A stretch of DNA of 64,000 nucleotides from Microbacterium sp. 18062 (GCF_902706225.1 NZ_CACSKB010000011.1:1-64000); one strand, 5' to 3'. Numbered from the stretch's first letter, positions 27,076 to 36,332 are shown. Numbers and translations: made by a program. Notes: generated by a model not told the origin, from the letters alone.

Positions 27076-27987
27076 ATGGACCTGCGCGCGGCGATCGACG
27101 ACTGGACCCGGCATCTGTCGGACGTCCGACGGCTCTCGCCGGCGACCGTGCGCGCCTACCGGGCCGACCTCGTCGACCTGTCGGCCACGGTCGGACCCGA
27201 GACCAGTCTCGACCGCGTCGACCTCGAGGAGCTCCGGGAGTGGCTGTGGAAGGCGACATCGCGCGGCGACAGCCGTGCGACGGTCGCGCGGCGCACCGCA
27301 GCCGCACGCGGATTCTTCGCGTGGGCCAGACAGACCGGGGCGATCGACGCGGACCCGAGCCTGCGCCTGGTCGGTCCCAAACGCGGCCGCACGCTGCCCA
27401 CCGTCGCGACCGCACCCGCCCTGTCCGGTGTGATGGCCGATCTGGTCGGCGCCGCCGCATCCGGTGATCCGGTCGCCCTGCGCGACCATGCCGTGCTGGA
27501 GCTGCTCTACGCAGCGGCGCTGCGCGTCTCCGAGCTGTGCGCGGTGCGCGCGGCGGACATCGACCAGGAACGACGCACGCTCCGGGTGACCGGCAAGGGC
27601 GACAAGGAGCGCGTCGTCCCCTTCGGGGCGCCGGCGGCGCGAGCCATCGAGGCGTACGCCGTTCGCGGGCGCCCCGCGCTCGCGGCACGCGCTCCCGAGG
27701 GCCGGGCGACGGATCTGCTCTTCCTCGGCGTGCGGGGCGGCCCGCTCGGTCCGCGCCGGGTGTACGACCTCGTGGCCCGCACGGTCGGACCCGCACTCGG
27801 CTCCGGCGCGGTCGGGCCGCACACCCTGCGCCATTCCGCCGCGACCCACCTGCTCGACGGCGGGGCGGATCTTCGAGCGGTCCAAGAGATGCTCGGTCAC
27901 GCGAGCCTCGGCACGACCCAGATCTACACGCACGTCTCCGGCGAACGGCTCGTCTCGACCTATCGGCTCGCGCACCCCCGCGCCTGA
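27076..27987 (+). CDS. xerC: tyrosine recombinase XerC
   Basis: XerC resolves chromosome dimers at dif. The 303-residue protein has the SAM-like core-binding domain (residues 1-90) and a catalytic domain with Arg in AALRVSELCAV, Lys in GKGDKERVVPF, HxxR in HTLRHSAATHLL, His in LGHASLGTTQ and the nucleophile Tyr in IYTHV. Context (dprA upstream) and length fit the housekeeping XerC rather than a phage integrase. CATGCT lies six bases before the ATG. Confidence 0.92.
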   Translation: MDLRAAIDDWTRHLSDVRRLSPATVRAYRADLVDLSATVGPETSLDRVDLEELREWLWKATSRGDSRATVARRTAAARGFFAWARQTGAIDADPSLRLVGPKRGRTLPTVATAPALSGVMADLVGAAASGDPVALRDHAVLELLYAAALRVSELCAVRAADIDQERRTLRVTGKGDKERVVPFGAPAARAIEAYAVRGRPALAARAPEGRATDLLFLGVRGGPLGPRRVYDLVARTVGPALGSGAVGPHTLRHSAATHLLDGGADLRAVQEMLGHASLGTTQIYTHVSGERLVSTYRLAHPRA

Positions 27988-28031
27988 GGGGTCGGTGGCG
28001 ACCTCCCGGGTGCGCCGCGTACGGTGGGGAC

Positions 28032-28625
28032 ATGCCCGCCTTCTCCCGTCGCCGTCTCACCGTCGCGCTGCTGATCGCCGTCGCGATCTCGACGAGCGGA
28101 TGCGGCGTCCTGGCCGGTGAGCGCCCGACCGTCGTGCCGACCGACGGGGGGACGCGGCCGACGGTGCTGCCGACGGCCAGCGCCACCGAAGGCCCCTCCG
28201 CATCCCCCTCCGAGCCCGGGACGACGGTGCCGTCCGACCAGACCACCGACTGCGGCGGGGCACCCGTCGAGGTGGGCGGCGCCGACCTCGACGTCACGCT
28301 CACGGGTGAGTGCCCGTCCGTCATCGTCGGCGGCACCGGCATCGACCTCGACACCACCGCCGCGACCGTCGGCGCCCTCCAGCTGGGCGGCGACCGCAAC
28401 GACCTCGACGCCGGACGGGTGGCGACCCTGACGGTGGACGGTCAGGACAACGAGATCGAGGCGGAGCAGGTCGGCTCGCTCGTCGTGAACGGCGATCGCA
28501 ACGAGGTGGAGGTGCGGGGTGCGATCGACGCCGTCGCGGTCTCCGGGAACGACAACGAGATCTCAGGATCCCCGCTCGGCCCGGTCGGTGACAACGGTCA
28601 GCGCAACACGGTGACCGCGCGCTGA
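28032..28625 (+). CDS. DUF3060-type secreted lipoprotein
   Basis: The 197-residue protein has a signal peptide ending in STSGC (Cys24), a Pro/Thr/Ser linker typical of a cell-wall spanning stalk, and a C-terminal domain made of repeats of about 20 residues, each with a GxxN turn: LGGDRNDLDAG, VDGQDNEIEAE, VNGDRNEVEVR, VSGNDNEISGS. This pattern suggests a small beta-helix and fits DUF3060. Function unknown. TACGGT is exactly six bases before the ATG. Confidence 0.78.
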   Translation: MPAFSRRRLTVALLIAVAISTSGCGVLAGERPTVVPTDGGTRPTVLPTASATEGPSASPSEPGTTVPSDQTTDCGGAPVEVGGADLDVTLTGECPSVIVGGTGIDLDTTAATVGALQLGGDRNDLDAGRVATLTVDGQDNEIEAEQVGSLVVNGDRNEVEVRGAIDAVAVSGNDNEISGSPLGPVGDNGQRNTVTAR

Positions 28626-28630
28626 GAGAC

Positions 28631-28666
28631 CGCACGCCTCAGCAGCACTCGCACGCCTCAGCAGCA
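28631..28666. repeat. 17-bp tandem duplication at the convergent 3' ends
   Basis: CGCACGCCTCAGCAGCA occurs at 28631-28647 and 28650-28666 (period 19). Each copy contains TCA, a minus-strand stop codon. CTCAGC in the first copy can also pair with GCTGAG at 28621-28626 around the stop of the DUF3060 gene, forming a hairpin. Confidence 0.7.
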
Positions 28667-29179
28667 GGGGAGCAGCACCGCGCGCGGGATCCCGCCGAGC
28701 AGCAGCAGCGGATTGACGTACTCGCCGTGCACACGTGCGCCGAGATGGAGCTCGCCCTGCTCCGCGTGGCCGCCCGACGAGAGCTCGCCCACGGCGTCCC
28801 CGCGCGCCACGGCCGTTCCCGGGGCGAGATCCGAGGCGACCGGCTCGAGCGTCGAGACGATGCCGTCGCCGTGGTCGATCGTCACCAGCGGCCGGTCGAC
28901 GACCCTCCCGGAGAACACGACGACGCCGTCGTCGGGGGCGTGCACGGTGTGCTCCTCGGCTCGGACGTCGATTCCGCGGTGCCCCGGCCCGTAGGCGTGG
29001 GCGGGCTGCTCGTAGGGGTGGGCGATCACACCGGCGACCGGCCAGGCCCACAGGGGCGGATCCGACGGGACCGCATCGTCGACCGCCACGGCGGACGTGG
29101 GGCCGGCGGAGGCGGGCACGGCGGCCGCCAGGACCAGTAGAGCGAGCGCGGACGTCGTGCGGGAGAGCGATCGGATCAT
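28658..29179 (-). CDS. secreted M23-family peptidase-like protein
   Basis: The 173-residue protein has a signal peptide ([15 protein letters not shown]) and an M23/LytM domain that normally cuts cell-wall peptide bridges. HRGID provides the usual HxxxD zinc ligands. The second motif, normally HxH, reads [15 protein letters not shown], so the first histidine is replaced by Glu. Many actinobacterial relatives next to rpsB also lack it, so the protein may be a binding or activator LytM variant. It ends LLPCC within a duplicated sequence. Confidence 0.78.
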   Translation of the reverse strand: MIRSLSRTTSALALLVLAAAVPASAGPTSAVAVDDAVPSDPPLWAWPVAGVIAHPYEQPAHAYGPGHRGIDVRAEEHTVHAPDDGVVVFSGRVVDRPLVTIDHGDGIVSTLEPVASDLAPGTAVARGDAVGELSSGGHAEQGELHLGARVHGEYVNPLLLLGGIPRAVLLPCC

Positions 29180-29315
29180 CGCCCCAGGATCTCGCCGGCG
29201 CCGGCGTCGCGGGTTCGCGGGCGGCAGGATGGGGACGAGGCGCCGGTCGACCGCCGCGGGGGAGGGGAGGTCGAGCCCTCTCTCGTCGTCCCGTGCGGCG
29301 GACGGGACGGGCCGC

Positions 29316-29511
29316 GACTGATACACTGATCGAGCACCTCGCATGTCGAGGTGACTACGCGTGCCCTTCAGCGGCGCGGGTCTCCGGATCCGGTCGTGGC
29401 ACACCCACCCTTCGGTCATATCGCGCGAGCGACGTGCGGGTGCGTGCCGGGCACCAGGCTCGCCGACCGTCCGGTCCGGCGCGATCAACCGTACAGAACA
29501 GGAGAACGGCC
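29316..29511 (+). promoter_or_regulatory. rpsB extended -10 promoter and structured leader
   Basis: TGATACACT (29319-29327) is an extended -10. The predicted 5' end falls at a hairpin of CACCTCG (29335-29341) and CGAGGTG (29347-29353) with a five-base loop. The leader is about 175 bases long, room for feedback control by S2 or for processing. Confidence 0.5.
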
Positions 29512-30498
29512 ATGGCCGTCGTCACCATTCGCCAGCTGCTCGACAGCGGCGTGCACTTCGGACACCAGACCCGCCGGTGGAACCCGAAGGTCAAGCGCTT
29601 CATCCTCACCGAGCGCAGCGGCATCCACATCATCGACCTGCAGCAGTCGCTGTCGTACATCGACAAGGCGTACGAGTTCGTCAAGGAGACGGTCGCCCAC
29701 GGCGGCACCATCCTGTTCGTCGGCACCAAGAAGCAGGCGCAGGAAGTCCTCGCCGAGCAGGCGACGCGCGTGGGCCAGCCCTACGTCAACCAGCGGTGGC
29801 TCGGTGGCCTCCTCACGAACTTCGCCACGGTCTCCAAGCGTCTCGCGCGCATGAAGGAGCTCGAGGAGCTCGACTACGACAACCCTGCCGACAGCGGCTT
29901 CACCAAGAAGGAGCTCCTGCTCAAGAAGCGCGAGCTCGACAAGCTGCACAAGTCGCTCGGCGGCATCCGCAACCTCACCAAGACGCCGTCGGCGATCTGG
30001 GTCGTCGACGCCAAGCGCGAGCACCTCGCGATCGACGAGGCCAAGAAGCTGGGCATCCCGGTGATCGGCATCCTCGACACCAACGCCGACCCCGACGAGT
30101 TCCAGTACCCGATCCCGGGCAACGACGACGCGATCCGCTCCGTCTCGCTGCTGACGCGCATCGTGGCCGACGCCGCCGCCGAGGGCCTGATCCAGCGTCA
30201 CCAGCCCGCCGGTGACGCCGAGCAGGCGGCCGAGCCGCTGGCCGAGTGGGAGCGCGAGCTCCTCGAGCAGGGCGCTCCCGAGCAGTCCTCCGCAGACACG
30301 GCCGCTGTCGCGGGTCTCGCCGAGGCCGAGGCCGAGGCGTCCGAGATCGTCGCCGACGAGCAGGCCGCCGAGGGCCAGGCCGCGACCGAGTCCTCCGCGG
30401 ACGAGGCCGGTGCCGCTGCCCACGATGAGGCGATCGCCGTCGCATCGGGCGAGACGGTCGACGAGGTCGCCGCCGCCGAGTCCAGCGCGAGCAACTAA
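29512..30498 (+). CDS. rpsB: 30S ribosomal protein S2
   Basis: S2 joins late in small-subunit assembly and is needed for S1 binding. The first 230 residues are canonical ([54 protein letters not shown]). The remaining residues, to 328, form an acidic, Ala/Glu-rich extension as in other actinobacteria. AGGAGA precedes the ATG. tsf follows after 99 bases containing a hairpin. Confidence 0.97.
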   Translation: MAVVTIRQLLDSGVHFGHQTRRWNPKVKRFILTERSGIHIIDLQQSLSYIDKAYEFVKETVAHGGTILFVGTKKQAQEVLAEQATRVGQPYVNQRWLGGLLTNFATVSKRLARMKELEELDYDNPADSGFTKKELLLKKRELDKLHKSLGGIRNLTKTPSAIWVVDAKREHLAIDEAKKLGIPVIGILDTNADPDEFQYPIPGNDDAIRSVSLLTRIVADAAAEGLIQRHQPAGDAEQAAEPLAEWERELLEQGAPEQSSADTAAVAGLAEAEAEASEIVADEQAAEGQAATESSADEAGAAAHDEAIAVASGETVDEVAAAESSASN

Positions 30499-30522
30499 CC
30501 CGCGCGTCCTACGGACACGCGA

Positions 30523-30557
30523 CGATCGGCGCGGCCGCATCCCGGTCGCGCCGATCG
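30523..30557 (+). terminator. hairpin between rpsB and tsf, possible attenuator
   Basis: CGATCGGCGCG (30523-30533) and CGCGCCGATCG (30547-30557) form a perfect 11-bp stem with a 13-base loop. Placed inside an operon, it may lower expression of tsf or stabilise the rpsB transcript. Confidence 0.5.
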
Positions 30558-30597
30558 GCATCCACGAGAACTCTCCACACAGAAGGAGCCGCCACTC

Positions 30598-31425
30598 ATG
30601 GCCAACTTCACCATCGCTGACATCAAGGCCCTGCGCGAGCAGCTCGGCACGGGCATGGTCGACACCAAGAAGGCTCTCGAAGAGGCCGACGGCGACGTCG
30701 AGAAGGCCGTCGAGATCCTGCGCCTGAAGGGCGCGAAGGGCAACGCCAAGCGCGCCGATCGCTCCACCAGCGAGGGTCTCGTCGTCGCCCGCGAGCAGGG
30801 CGGTGCGGTCACGCTCGTCGAGCTCGCCTGCGAGACCGACTTCGTCGCGAAGAACACCCGCTTCCTCGCGCTGGCCGACAAGGTCGCGGATGCCGCGGCC
30901 GCCGCCCGTGCCGACTCGGCCGAGGCCGCCCTCGCCGCCGACGCCGACGGCCAGACCGTCGCGCAGCTGATCGACGACGAGGCCGCCATCATCGGCGAGA
31001 AGATCGAGCTGCGTCGCGTGCGCACCGTCACCGGCGACAGCTTCGAGGTGTACCTCCACAAGACCAGCAAGGACCTGCCCCCGCAGATCGGCGTGGTCGT
31101 GGCGTACTCCGGTGACGACGCGGAGACCGCGCGCAGCATCGCCCAGCACATCTCCTTCGCCAACCCGAGCTACCTCTCGCGCGCGGACGTGCCCGAGGAC
31201 GACGTCGAGAAGGAGCGCCAGATCGTCACCGAGATCTCGCGCAACGAGGGCAAGCCCGACGCGGCGCTGCCGAAGATCGTCGAGGGACGCGTGGGCGCCT
31301 TCTTCAAGCAGGTCGCCCTGCTCGACCAGGACTACGCGAAGGACAACAAGCTGTCCGTCGCGAAGGTCGCGCAGGACGCCGGCATCACGGTCACCGACTT
31401 CGCCCGGTTCAAGGTCGGCGCGTAG
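30598..31425 (+). CDS. tsf: elongation factor Ts
   Basis: EF-Ts exchanges GDP for GTP on EF-Tu. The 275-residue protein opens with the UBA-like domain (MANFTIADIKALREQLGTGM, VDTKKALEEADGDVEKAVEI), contains the TDFVAKN motif in the core and a coiled-coil segment, and ends with the C-terminal helix around VAQDAGITVTDFARFKVG. AGAAGGAG precedes the ATG. A strong terminator follows. Confidence 0.97.
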   Translation: MANFTIADIKALREQLGTGMVDTKKALEEADGDVEKAVEILRLKGAKGNAKRADRSTSEGLVVAREQGGAVTLVELACETDFVAKNTRFLALADKVADAAAAARADSAEAALAADADGQTVAQLIDDEAAIIGEKIELRRVRTVTGDSFEVYLHKTSKDLPPQIGVVVAYSGDDAETARSIAQHISFANPSYLSRADVPEDDVEKERQIVTEISRNEGKPDAALPKIVEGRVGAFFKQVALLDQDYAKDNKLSVAKVAQDAGITVTDFARFKVGA

Positions 31426-31431
31426 CCGCCT

Positions 31432-31468
31432 CGAAAGGCCCGCATCGTCGTTCGGTGCGGGCCTTTCG
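31432..31468 (+). terminator. terminator hairpin after tsf
   Basis: CGAAAGGCCCGCA (31432-31444) pairs perfectly with TGCGGGCCTTTCG (31456-31468) around an 11-base loop, directly after the tsf stop. Confidence 0.8.
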
Positions 31469-31508
31469 CATGCCGTAAGTTTTACTCCCGACGAGAGGAT
31501 CCCCACGA

Positions 31509-32225
31509 ATGGACGAATCGACCGGACGCCGCCGCGTTCTGCTCAAGCTCTCGGGAGAGGCGTTCGGGGGCGGTTCCCTGGGCGTCAACCCGGACGTCAT
31601 CAGTCAGATGGCGCGGGAGATCGCAGCAGCCGTCGACGAGGTCGAGGTCGCGGTCGTCGTGGGCGGCGGCAACTTCTTCCGCGGCGCGGAGCTCAGCCAG
31701 CGGGGGATGGATCGGGGCCGCGCCGACTACATGGGCATGCTCGGCACCGTGATGAACGCGCTGGCGCTGCAGGACTTCCTCGAGCAGGCCGGCGCGTCCA
31801 CCCGCGTGCAGTCCGCGATCTCGATGACCCAGGTAGCCGAGCCCTACATCCCGCGGCGTGCACAGCGGCACATGGAGAAAGGTCGCGTCGTCATCTTCGG
31901 CGCCGGGGCGGGACTGCCCTACTTCTCCACCGACACGGTCGCCGCCCAGCGTGCGCTCGAGATCGGCGCGGACGAGGTGCTGGTCGCGAAGAACGGGGTC
32001 GACGGCGTCTACACAGCGGATCCGAAGAAGGACCCGTCGGCCACCCGCATCGACCGGATCACCTACGGCGACGCGCTGGTCCGGGGCCTGAAGGTCGTGG
32101 ACTCGACCGCGTTCAGCCTCTGCATGGACAACGCGATGGACATGCGCGTGTTCGGCATGGAGCCCCAGGGCAACGTCACGCGGGCGCTCCGGGGCGAGCA
32201 GATCGGCACCCTCGTCACGGCCTGA
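31509..32225 (+). CDS. pyrH: UMP kinase
   Basis: PyrH phosphorylates UMP to UDP in pyrimidine synthesis. The 238-residue amino-acid kinase fold protein shows [12 protein letters not shown] near the start, [34 protein letters not shown] and the [20 protein letters not shown] loop. GAGAGGA lies before the ATG, and TTTACT or TAAGTT at 31476-31486 may be the -10, giving a transcript separate from tsf. Confidence 0.96.
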   Translation: MDESTGRRRVLLKLSGEAFGGGSLGVNPDVISQMAREIAAAVDEVEVAVVVGGGNFFRGAELSQRGMDRGRADYMGMLGTVMNALALQDFLEQAGASTRVQSAISMTQVAEPYIPRRAQRHMEKGRVVIFGAGAGLPYFSTDTVAAQRALEIGADEVLVAKNGVDGVYTADPKKDPSATRIDRITYGDALVRGLKVVDSTAFSLCMDNAMDMRVFGMEPQGNVTRALRGEQIGTLVTA

Positions 32226-32289
32226 CGTCCCACGGGTACGGCCTGGCCGCGACTAGACTGAGAACTCTGCTGGAAGCGAGGGAGATACC

Positions 32290-32844
32290 GTGATCGCCGA
32301 TGTGATGACCGACGCCGGTGGGCGGATGGATCGTGCCGTGGAAGCCGCGAAAGAGGACTTCGCGACCGTCCGCACCGGCCGGGCGAACCCTCAGCTGTTC
32401 CAGAAGATCAGCGTCGAGTACTACGGGACGCCGACTCCGCTCGCGCAGCTCGCCTCGCTGAACAACCCGGAGGCGCGCACGATCATCGTCACGCCCTACG
32501 ACAAGTCGGCGCTCAAGGCGATCGAGCAGGCGATCAGGGACACCCCGAATCTCGGCGTGAACCCGACCAACGACGGCAACATCGTCCGGGTCACCCTGCC
32601 GGAGCTGACCGAGGAACGCCGCAAGGAGTACGTCAAGATCGTGCGCGGCAAGGGCGAGGACGCCAAGGTCCACGTCCGCGGCATCCGACGCAAGGCCAAG
32701 GACGATCTCGACGCGCTGAAGTCGGAGATCGGCGAGGACGAGCTGGCGCGCGCGGAGAAGGAGCTCGACGCTCTGACCCGGGCCCACGTCGACGCGATCG
32801 ACGAGGCGCTCAAGCGCAAAGAGGCAGAGCTCCTCGAGGTCTGA
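32290..32844 (+). CDS. frr: ribosome recycling factor
   Basis: RRF splits post-termination ribosomes with EF-G. The 184-residue protein matches full length, with [41 protein letters not shown] and a long C-terminal helix ([20 protein letters not shown]). It starts with GTG behind GAGGGAG. TAGACT at 32254-32259 is a probable -10 about 30 bases upstream, so unlike many genes here it has a short leader with a Shine-Dalgarno sequence. Confidence 0.96.
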   Translation: MIADVMTDAGGRMDRAVEAAKEDFATVRTGRANPQLFQKISVEYYGTPTPLAQLASLNNPEARTIIVTPYDKSALKAIEQAIRDTPNLGVNPTNDGNIVRVTLPELTEERRKEYVKIVRGKGEDAKVHVRGIRRKAKDDLDALKSEIGEDELARAEKELDALTRAHVDAIDEALKRKEAELLEV

Positions 32845-32851
32845 GAACCGG

Positions 32852-33880
32852 ATGTCCGACGCCACCGGCGAATCAGCGCCGCTTCCCGGGAGCACCGACG
32901 GTGCTCCCGCATCGGCACGCCCGGAGGAGACGCCGGACGTCGGGCGAACGCCCTCTCACATCCGTGCGGCCCGCAGCGAGTTCGAGCTGCAGGTCGCGCA
33001 TGCCCGGGCGGAGTTCGAGGAGGCCAACGCACGCATCAAGCAGCGCACGGGCCGCGATCTGATCCTGGCGATCGTGATCGGGCTCGCGATCGGCGCCGTC
33101 GTCTTCGCCTCGCTCGTCTTCGCCAAGTGGCCGTTCGCGATCCTCGGTGTGGCGGTCGCGCTCCTCGGCGTCTTCGAGTTCGTGCGGGCGCTGCAGGCGT
33201 CCGGCCGACGTGTCGACATCGCCCCGCAGCTCATCGGCGGCGCCTTCGTGCTGCTGTCGGCGGTGTTCTTCGATGTCTGGCTGCACTGGGTGGCGTTGTT
33301 CGTTGCGGTGGCCTTCGTCATCGTGTGCCGGCTCATCGGGCAGATGGCGGCCAGGGACGGGCGCGTCTACGCCGCGGTCGTCGACGACGTGCTCGTGGCC
33401 GGGTTCATCCAGCTGTACGTCCCCTTCCTCGCGAGCCTCGCGCTGATCCTCCTCCGACAGGAGAACGGCGAATGGTGGGTGCTCTCCTTCCTGATCGTCG
33501 CGATCGCCGCCGACACCGGTGCCTACGTCACGGGGCTCACGCTCGGCAGGCATCCGATGGCCCCCCGGATCAGCCCGAAGAAGACGTGGGAGGGCTTCGC
33601 CGGCGCGGCCGTCGCCTCCGCCCTCGCCGGCGTCCTGCTCGCCTGGCTCCTGCTGGGGCTCCCGTGGTGGACCGGGATCGTCCTGGGCGTCGTCATCCTC
33701 ATCACCGCCACGGTGGGCGATCTCGGCGAGTCGATGGTCAAACGCGACCTGGGGATCAAGGACATGAGCTCCTGGCTTCCCGGACACGGCGGCGTGCTGG
33801 ACCGTCTGGACTCGATCCTGCCGTCCGCGGTCGCGGCTCTCGCCCTGTACTACCTGCTCACCCCTCTGGCGGTCTCATGA
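32852..33880 (+). CDS. cdsA: phosphatidate cytidylyltransferase
   Basis: It makes CDP-diacylglycerol, precursor of membrane phospholipids. The 342-residue protein has a soluble N-terminal stretch of about 65 residues, then eight or so membrane helices, and ends with the CTP transferase signature (ISPKKTWEGFAGA, later VGDLGESMVKRDLGIKDMSS and LPGHGGVLDRLDS). The start is seven bases after frr and the stop overlaps the next gene (ATGA). Confidence 0.93.
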   Translation: MSDATGESAPLPGSTDGAPASARPEETPDVGRTPSHIRAARSEFELQVAHARAEFEEANARIKQRTGRDLILAIVIGLAIGAVVFASLVFAKWPFAILGVAVALLGVFEFVRALQASGRRVDIAPQLIGGAFVLLSAVFFDVWLHWVALFVAVAFVIVCRLIGQMAARDGRVYAAVVDDVLVAGFIQLYVPFLASLALILLRQENGEWWVLSFLIVAIAADTGAYVTGLTLGRHPMAPRISPKKTWEGFAGAAVASALAGVLLAWLLLGLPWWTGIVLGVVILITATVGDLGESMVKRDLGIKDMSSWLPGHGGVLDRLDSILPSAVAALALYYLLTPLAVS

Positions 33881-34494
33881 CGATCCCCGACCAGGACGCC
33901 GCTCTCACCCGTGCAGACACGCGGAACGCGGACGTCGAGCAGACGCGCGACGCCTTTCCCCGAGCGCGGGGCCGCGCGAAGGGGTACAGCGCCGTCGACG
34001 TCGATGCGTTCCTCGACCGCGCCCGCGCCTCTTTCGAGGGCGAGCCCTCCGAAGCCGAGGCGGTCACCGCGGCGGCGGTGCGCAATGCGTCGTTCGCGCT
34101 GGTGCGCGGCGGCTATGCCGTGGTCGCGGTCGATGCGGCTCTCGGCCGTGTCGAGGACGCCTTCGCCGCTCAGGAACGCGCTCAGGCCATCGCCCGGCTG
34201 GGCGCACGGTCGTGGGTGGAGCAGCAGCGGGCCGAGGCGCAGGTGATCCTCGATCGCCTCTCGCGTCCACGCCGTCACCGATTCGACCGCGTCTCCGCGT
34301 TTCGCTACGGGTATCGGATCGAGGAGGTCGACCTCGTCGCCGACAAGATCGCCGGATACCTCGCCGACGGCACGGGCGTGTCGGTCGAGCAGGTGCGCTC
34401 CGTGGCGTTCCGGATGCAGCGCGGCGGGTACCGCGAGACGCAGGTCGATGCGCTGCTGGATGCCGTGATCGAGATCATGCTCGCGGTCGGCTGA
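33877..34494 (+). CDS. DivIVA-like repeat protein
   Basis: The 205-residue protein contains four related segments, each with a hydrophobic-Gly-Tyr-x(4)-Val-Asp pattern seen in the DivIVA N-terminal motif: GYSAVDVDAFLDRARASF, GYAVVAVDAALGRVEDAF, GYRIEEVDLVADKIAGYL and GYRETQVDALLDAVIEIM. The long coiled coil of true DivIVA/Wag31 is missing. Coupling to cdsA suggests a membrane or polar-growth role, but that is inference. Confidence 0.7.
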   Translation: MTIPDQDAALTRADTRNADVEQTRDAFPRARGRAKGYSAVDVDAFLDRARASFEGEPSEAEAVTAAAVRNASFALVRGGYAVVAVDAALGRVEDAFAAQERAQAIARLGARSWVEQQRAEAQVILDRLSRPRRHRFDRVSAFRYGYRIEEVDLVADKIAGYLADGTGVSVEQVRSVAFRMQRGGYRETQVDALLDAVIEIMLAVG

Positions 34495-34545
34495 TCGCGG
34501 TTCGGATGGCGTACTCAGCGCAGCGTCGTTAGAATCGGGGACATT

Positions 34546-35283
34546 GTGACTTCTGGCGATGAACTCCGCACCCCCGCATCCGCCGCCGTGACGCGCCGAT
34601 CGGCCGGGACGGCGGTGCGTCGGGGCGCCGCCGGGGCGAGGACCCCGGGGCCGCGCTGGTCGCGTCGGCGAGGAGTGGTGGGCACGTTCGCCGGGCTCGC
34701 GGCGATCGGTTTCGCCGCGGCCTATGTCGGCCCGGCCGGACTCGTGCTCGCCGAGCCGGCGTCGGCGCAGACCCCGCCGACGACCGTGTACGCGACCATC
34801 CTCGGCGATGCGCAGTCGTTCACCGCGAGCGGCGCGTCGGACGGCGGCGCCATCGATTTCGCCCGCGACAGCTATTCGGCCTACAAGACCCCGGAGCCCG
34901 AGCCGGAACCGGTCGCCGAGCCCGCGTCGTCGTCGAGCGGCTCGAGCGGCTCCTGGAGCCCTCCGTTCGTCTCGCCCGACCCGGGCAGCGCGCAGGCCAT
35001 CGCCTACGACATGGTGCTGGCCCGCGGCTGGGGCGACGATCAGTTCGCCTGCCTCGTGGCGTTGTGGAACCGCGAGTCCGGATGGCGGGTGAACGCGTAC
35101 AACGCCGGCAGCGGCGCGTACGGCATCCCGCAGTCGCTGCCGGGCAACAAGATGGCCAGCGCCGGCGAGGACTGGGCGACGAACCCCGCGACGCAGATCA
35201 CCTGGGGCCTCGGCTACATCAGCGGACGCTACGGGAGCCCGTGCGGCGCGTGGGACCACTCGAACTCCGTCGGCTGGTACTGA
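34546..35283 (+). CDS. secreted lytic transglycosylase-like protein
   Basis: A basic N-terminus and one membrane-spanning segment (residues 45-65, VVGTFAGLAAIGFAAAYVGP) are followed by a Pro/Glu/Ser linker and a C-terminal domain of about 85 residues with the SLT/Rpf-like core: CLVALWNRESGW, where Glu is the presumed acid, AYNAGSGAYGIPQSLPG and TWGLGYISGRYGSPCGAW. It probably trims peptidoglycan outside the cell. TAGAAT at 34530-34535 is ten bases before the GTG start. Confidence 0.85.
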   Translation: MTSGDELRTPASAAVTRRSAGTAVRRGAAGARTPGPRWSRRRGVVGTFAGLAAIGFAAAYVGPAGLVLAEPASAQTPPTTVYATILGDAQSFTASGASDGGAIDFARDSYSAYKTPEPEPEPVAEPASSSSGSSGSWSPPFVSPDPGSAQAIAYDMVLARGWGDDQFACLVALWNRESGWRVNAYNAGSGAYGIPQSLPGNKMASAGEDWATNPATQITWGLGYISGRYGSPCGAWDHSNSVGWY

Positions 35284-35286
35284 TCT

Positions 35287-35571
35287 GTGCCGAGGTCTCG
35301 TCGACGGCCGCAGCATCGGCGCGCCCAGGATTCGTTCGACCGCCTGCTCGCGGGCTGGAGACGCACCGAGTCCCGTCGCGGCGTCGAGTGGAACGTGCAG
35401 CCCGTCTCGGCCGCTCAGGCGGTGAAGGTGTACTCGTGCCCCGGATGCGGCGGACAGGTCGCCGAAGGGACCGCGCACCTCGTCGTGTGGCGAGCCGACG
35501 GCGTGCTCGGCGATGCGGCGGACCTCGCCGCCCGGCGGCATTGGCATTCGTCCTGCTGGAAGGTGCACTGA
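35287..35571 (+). CDS. small zinc-ribbon-like protein
   Basis: This 94-residue basic protein holds one CxxC (YSCPGCGGQVAEG) and a later His/Cys pair (RHWHSSCWKVH), a likely single zinc site. It is sometimes named ATP/GTP-binding protein by transfer, but no P-loop is visible, so I do not use that name. It starts with GTG three bases after the transglycosylase stop and lies one base ahead of the hydrolase gene, so all three are probably co-transcribed. Confidence 0.68.
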   Translation: MPRSRRRPQHRRAQDSFDRLLAGWRRTESRRGVEWNVQPVSAAQAVKVYSCPGCGGQVAEGTAHLVVWRADGVLGDAADLAARRHWHSSCWKVH

Positions 35572-35572
35572 C

Positions 35573-36292
35573 ATGGAGATCCGCGGAGCGGTTCAGCTTC
35601 CCGCACGGCGCGAGGACATCGAGCTGCGCACTCTCGACGGGCTCACGCTCGTCGGTGAGCTGGCGACCCCCGAGAACGCCGAGCCCGTCGCGACGCTCGT
35701 GACGCTGCATCCGCTGCCCACCCACGGCGGCTTCATGGACTCGCACATCCTCCGGAAGGCCGCGGCGCGCCTGCCCGCGCTCGCGGATCTGGCCGTGCTG
35801 CGGTTCAACACCCGCGGGACGTCGTCGCCGCGGGGAACGAGCGAAGGGGCTTTCGACGGCGGGGGGCTCGAGCGCCACGACGTCGCCGCTGCCATGCAGT
35901 TCGTTCGCGACCGCGGTCTGCCGCATCCGTGGCTCGTCGGCTGGTCGTTCGGCACCGAGCTGGCGTTGAAGCACGGACGTGAGCACGACGTCGACGGGCT
36001 GCTGCTGCTCTCGCCGCCGCTGCACCGCACGACGGCCGGCGAGCTGGCGGCGTGGGCGGGGGATCGCCGCCGTCTGACCGCGCTCATCCCCGAGTTCGAC
36101 GACTACCTCCGCCCCGACGAGGCGCGCGAGCGGTTCGCCGCTGTTCCCGAGGCGACGCTCATCGCGGTCGAGGGCGGCAAGCACCTCTGGGTGGGCGAGA
36201 CGCAGACGCGCCGGGTGCTGAGCGAGATCGTCGCCGCCGTCAACCCCGCTGCGCTTCCGCTGCCCGACGAGTGGGACGACTCCCGCGGTTAG
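35573..36292 (+). CDS. alpha/beta hydrolase
   Basis: The 239-residue protein has the fold landmarks of small serine hydrolases: LHPLPTHGGFMDSHI near the oxyanion region, VLRFNTRGTSSPRG, the nucleophile elbow GWSFGTELAL, and a C-terminal His in EGGKHLWVGE. This matches the dienelactone-hydrolase-like/YcjY group rather than lipases. The substrate is unknown. GGAAGG precedes the ATG. Confidence 0.82.
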   Translation: MEIRGAVQLPARREDIELRTLDGLTLVGELATPENAEPVATLVTLHPLPTHGGFMDSHILRKAAARLPALADLAVLRFNTRGTSSPRGTSEGAFDGGGLERHDVAAAMQFVRDRGLPHPWLVGWSFGTELALKHGREHDVDGLLLLSPPLHRTTAGELAAWAGDRRRLTALIPEFDDYLRPDEARERFAAVPEATLIAVEGGKHLWVGETQTRRVLSEIVAAVNPAALPLPDEWDDSRG

Positions 36293-36332
36293 CGCGATTC
36301 GCGGGGAACACTCGAGCGCATCGACATTCTGA

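Noticed and set aside
27076..27987. Phage or element integrase
   Set aside because: Length, gene order after dprA and lack of any neighbouring element genes or att-like repeats fit housekeeping XerC.
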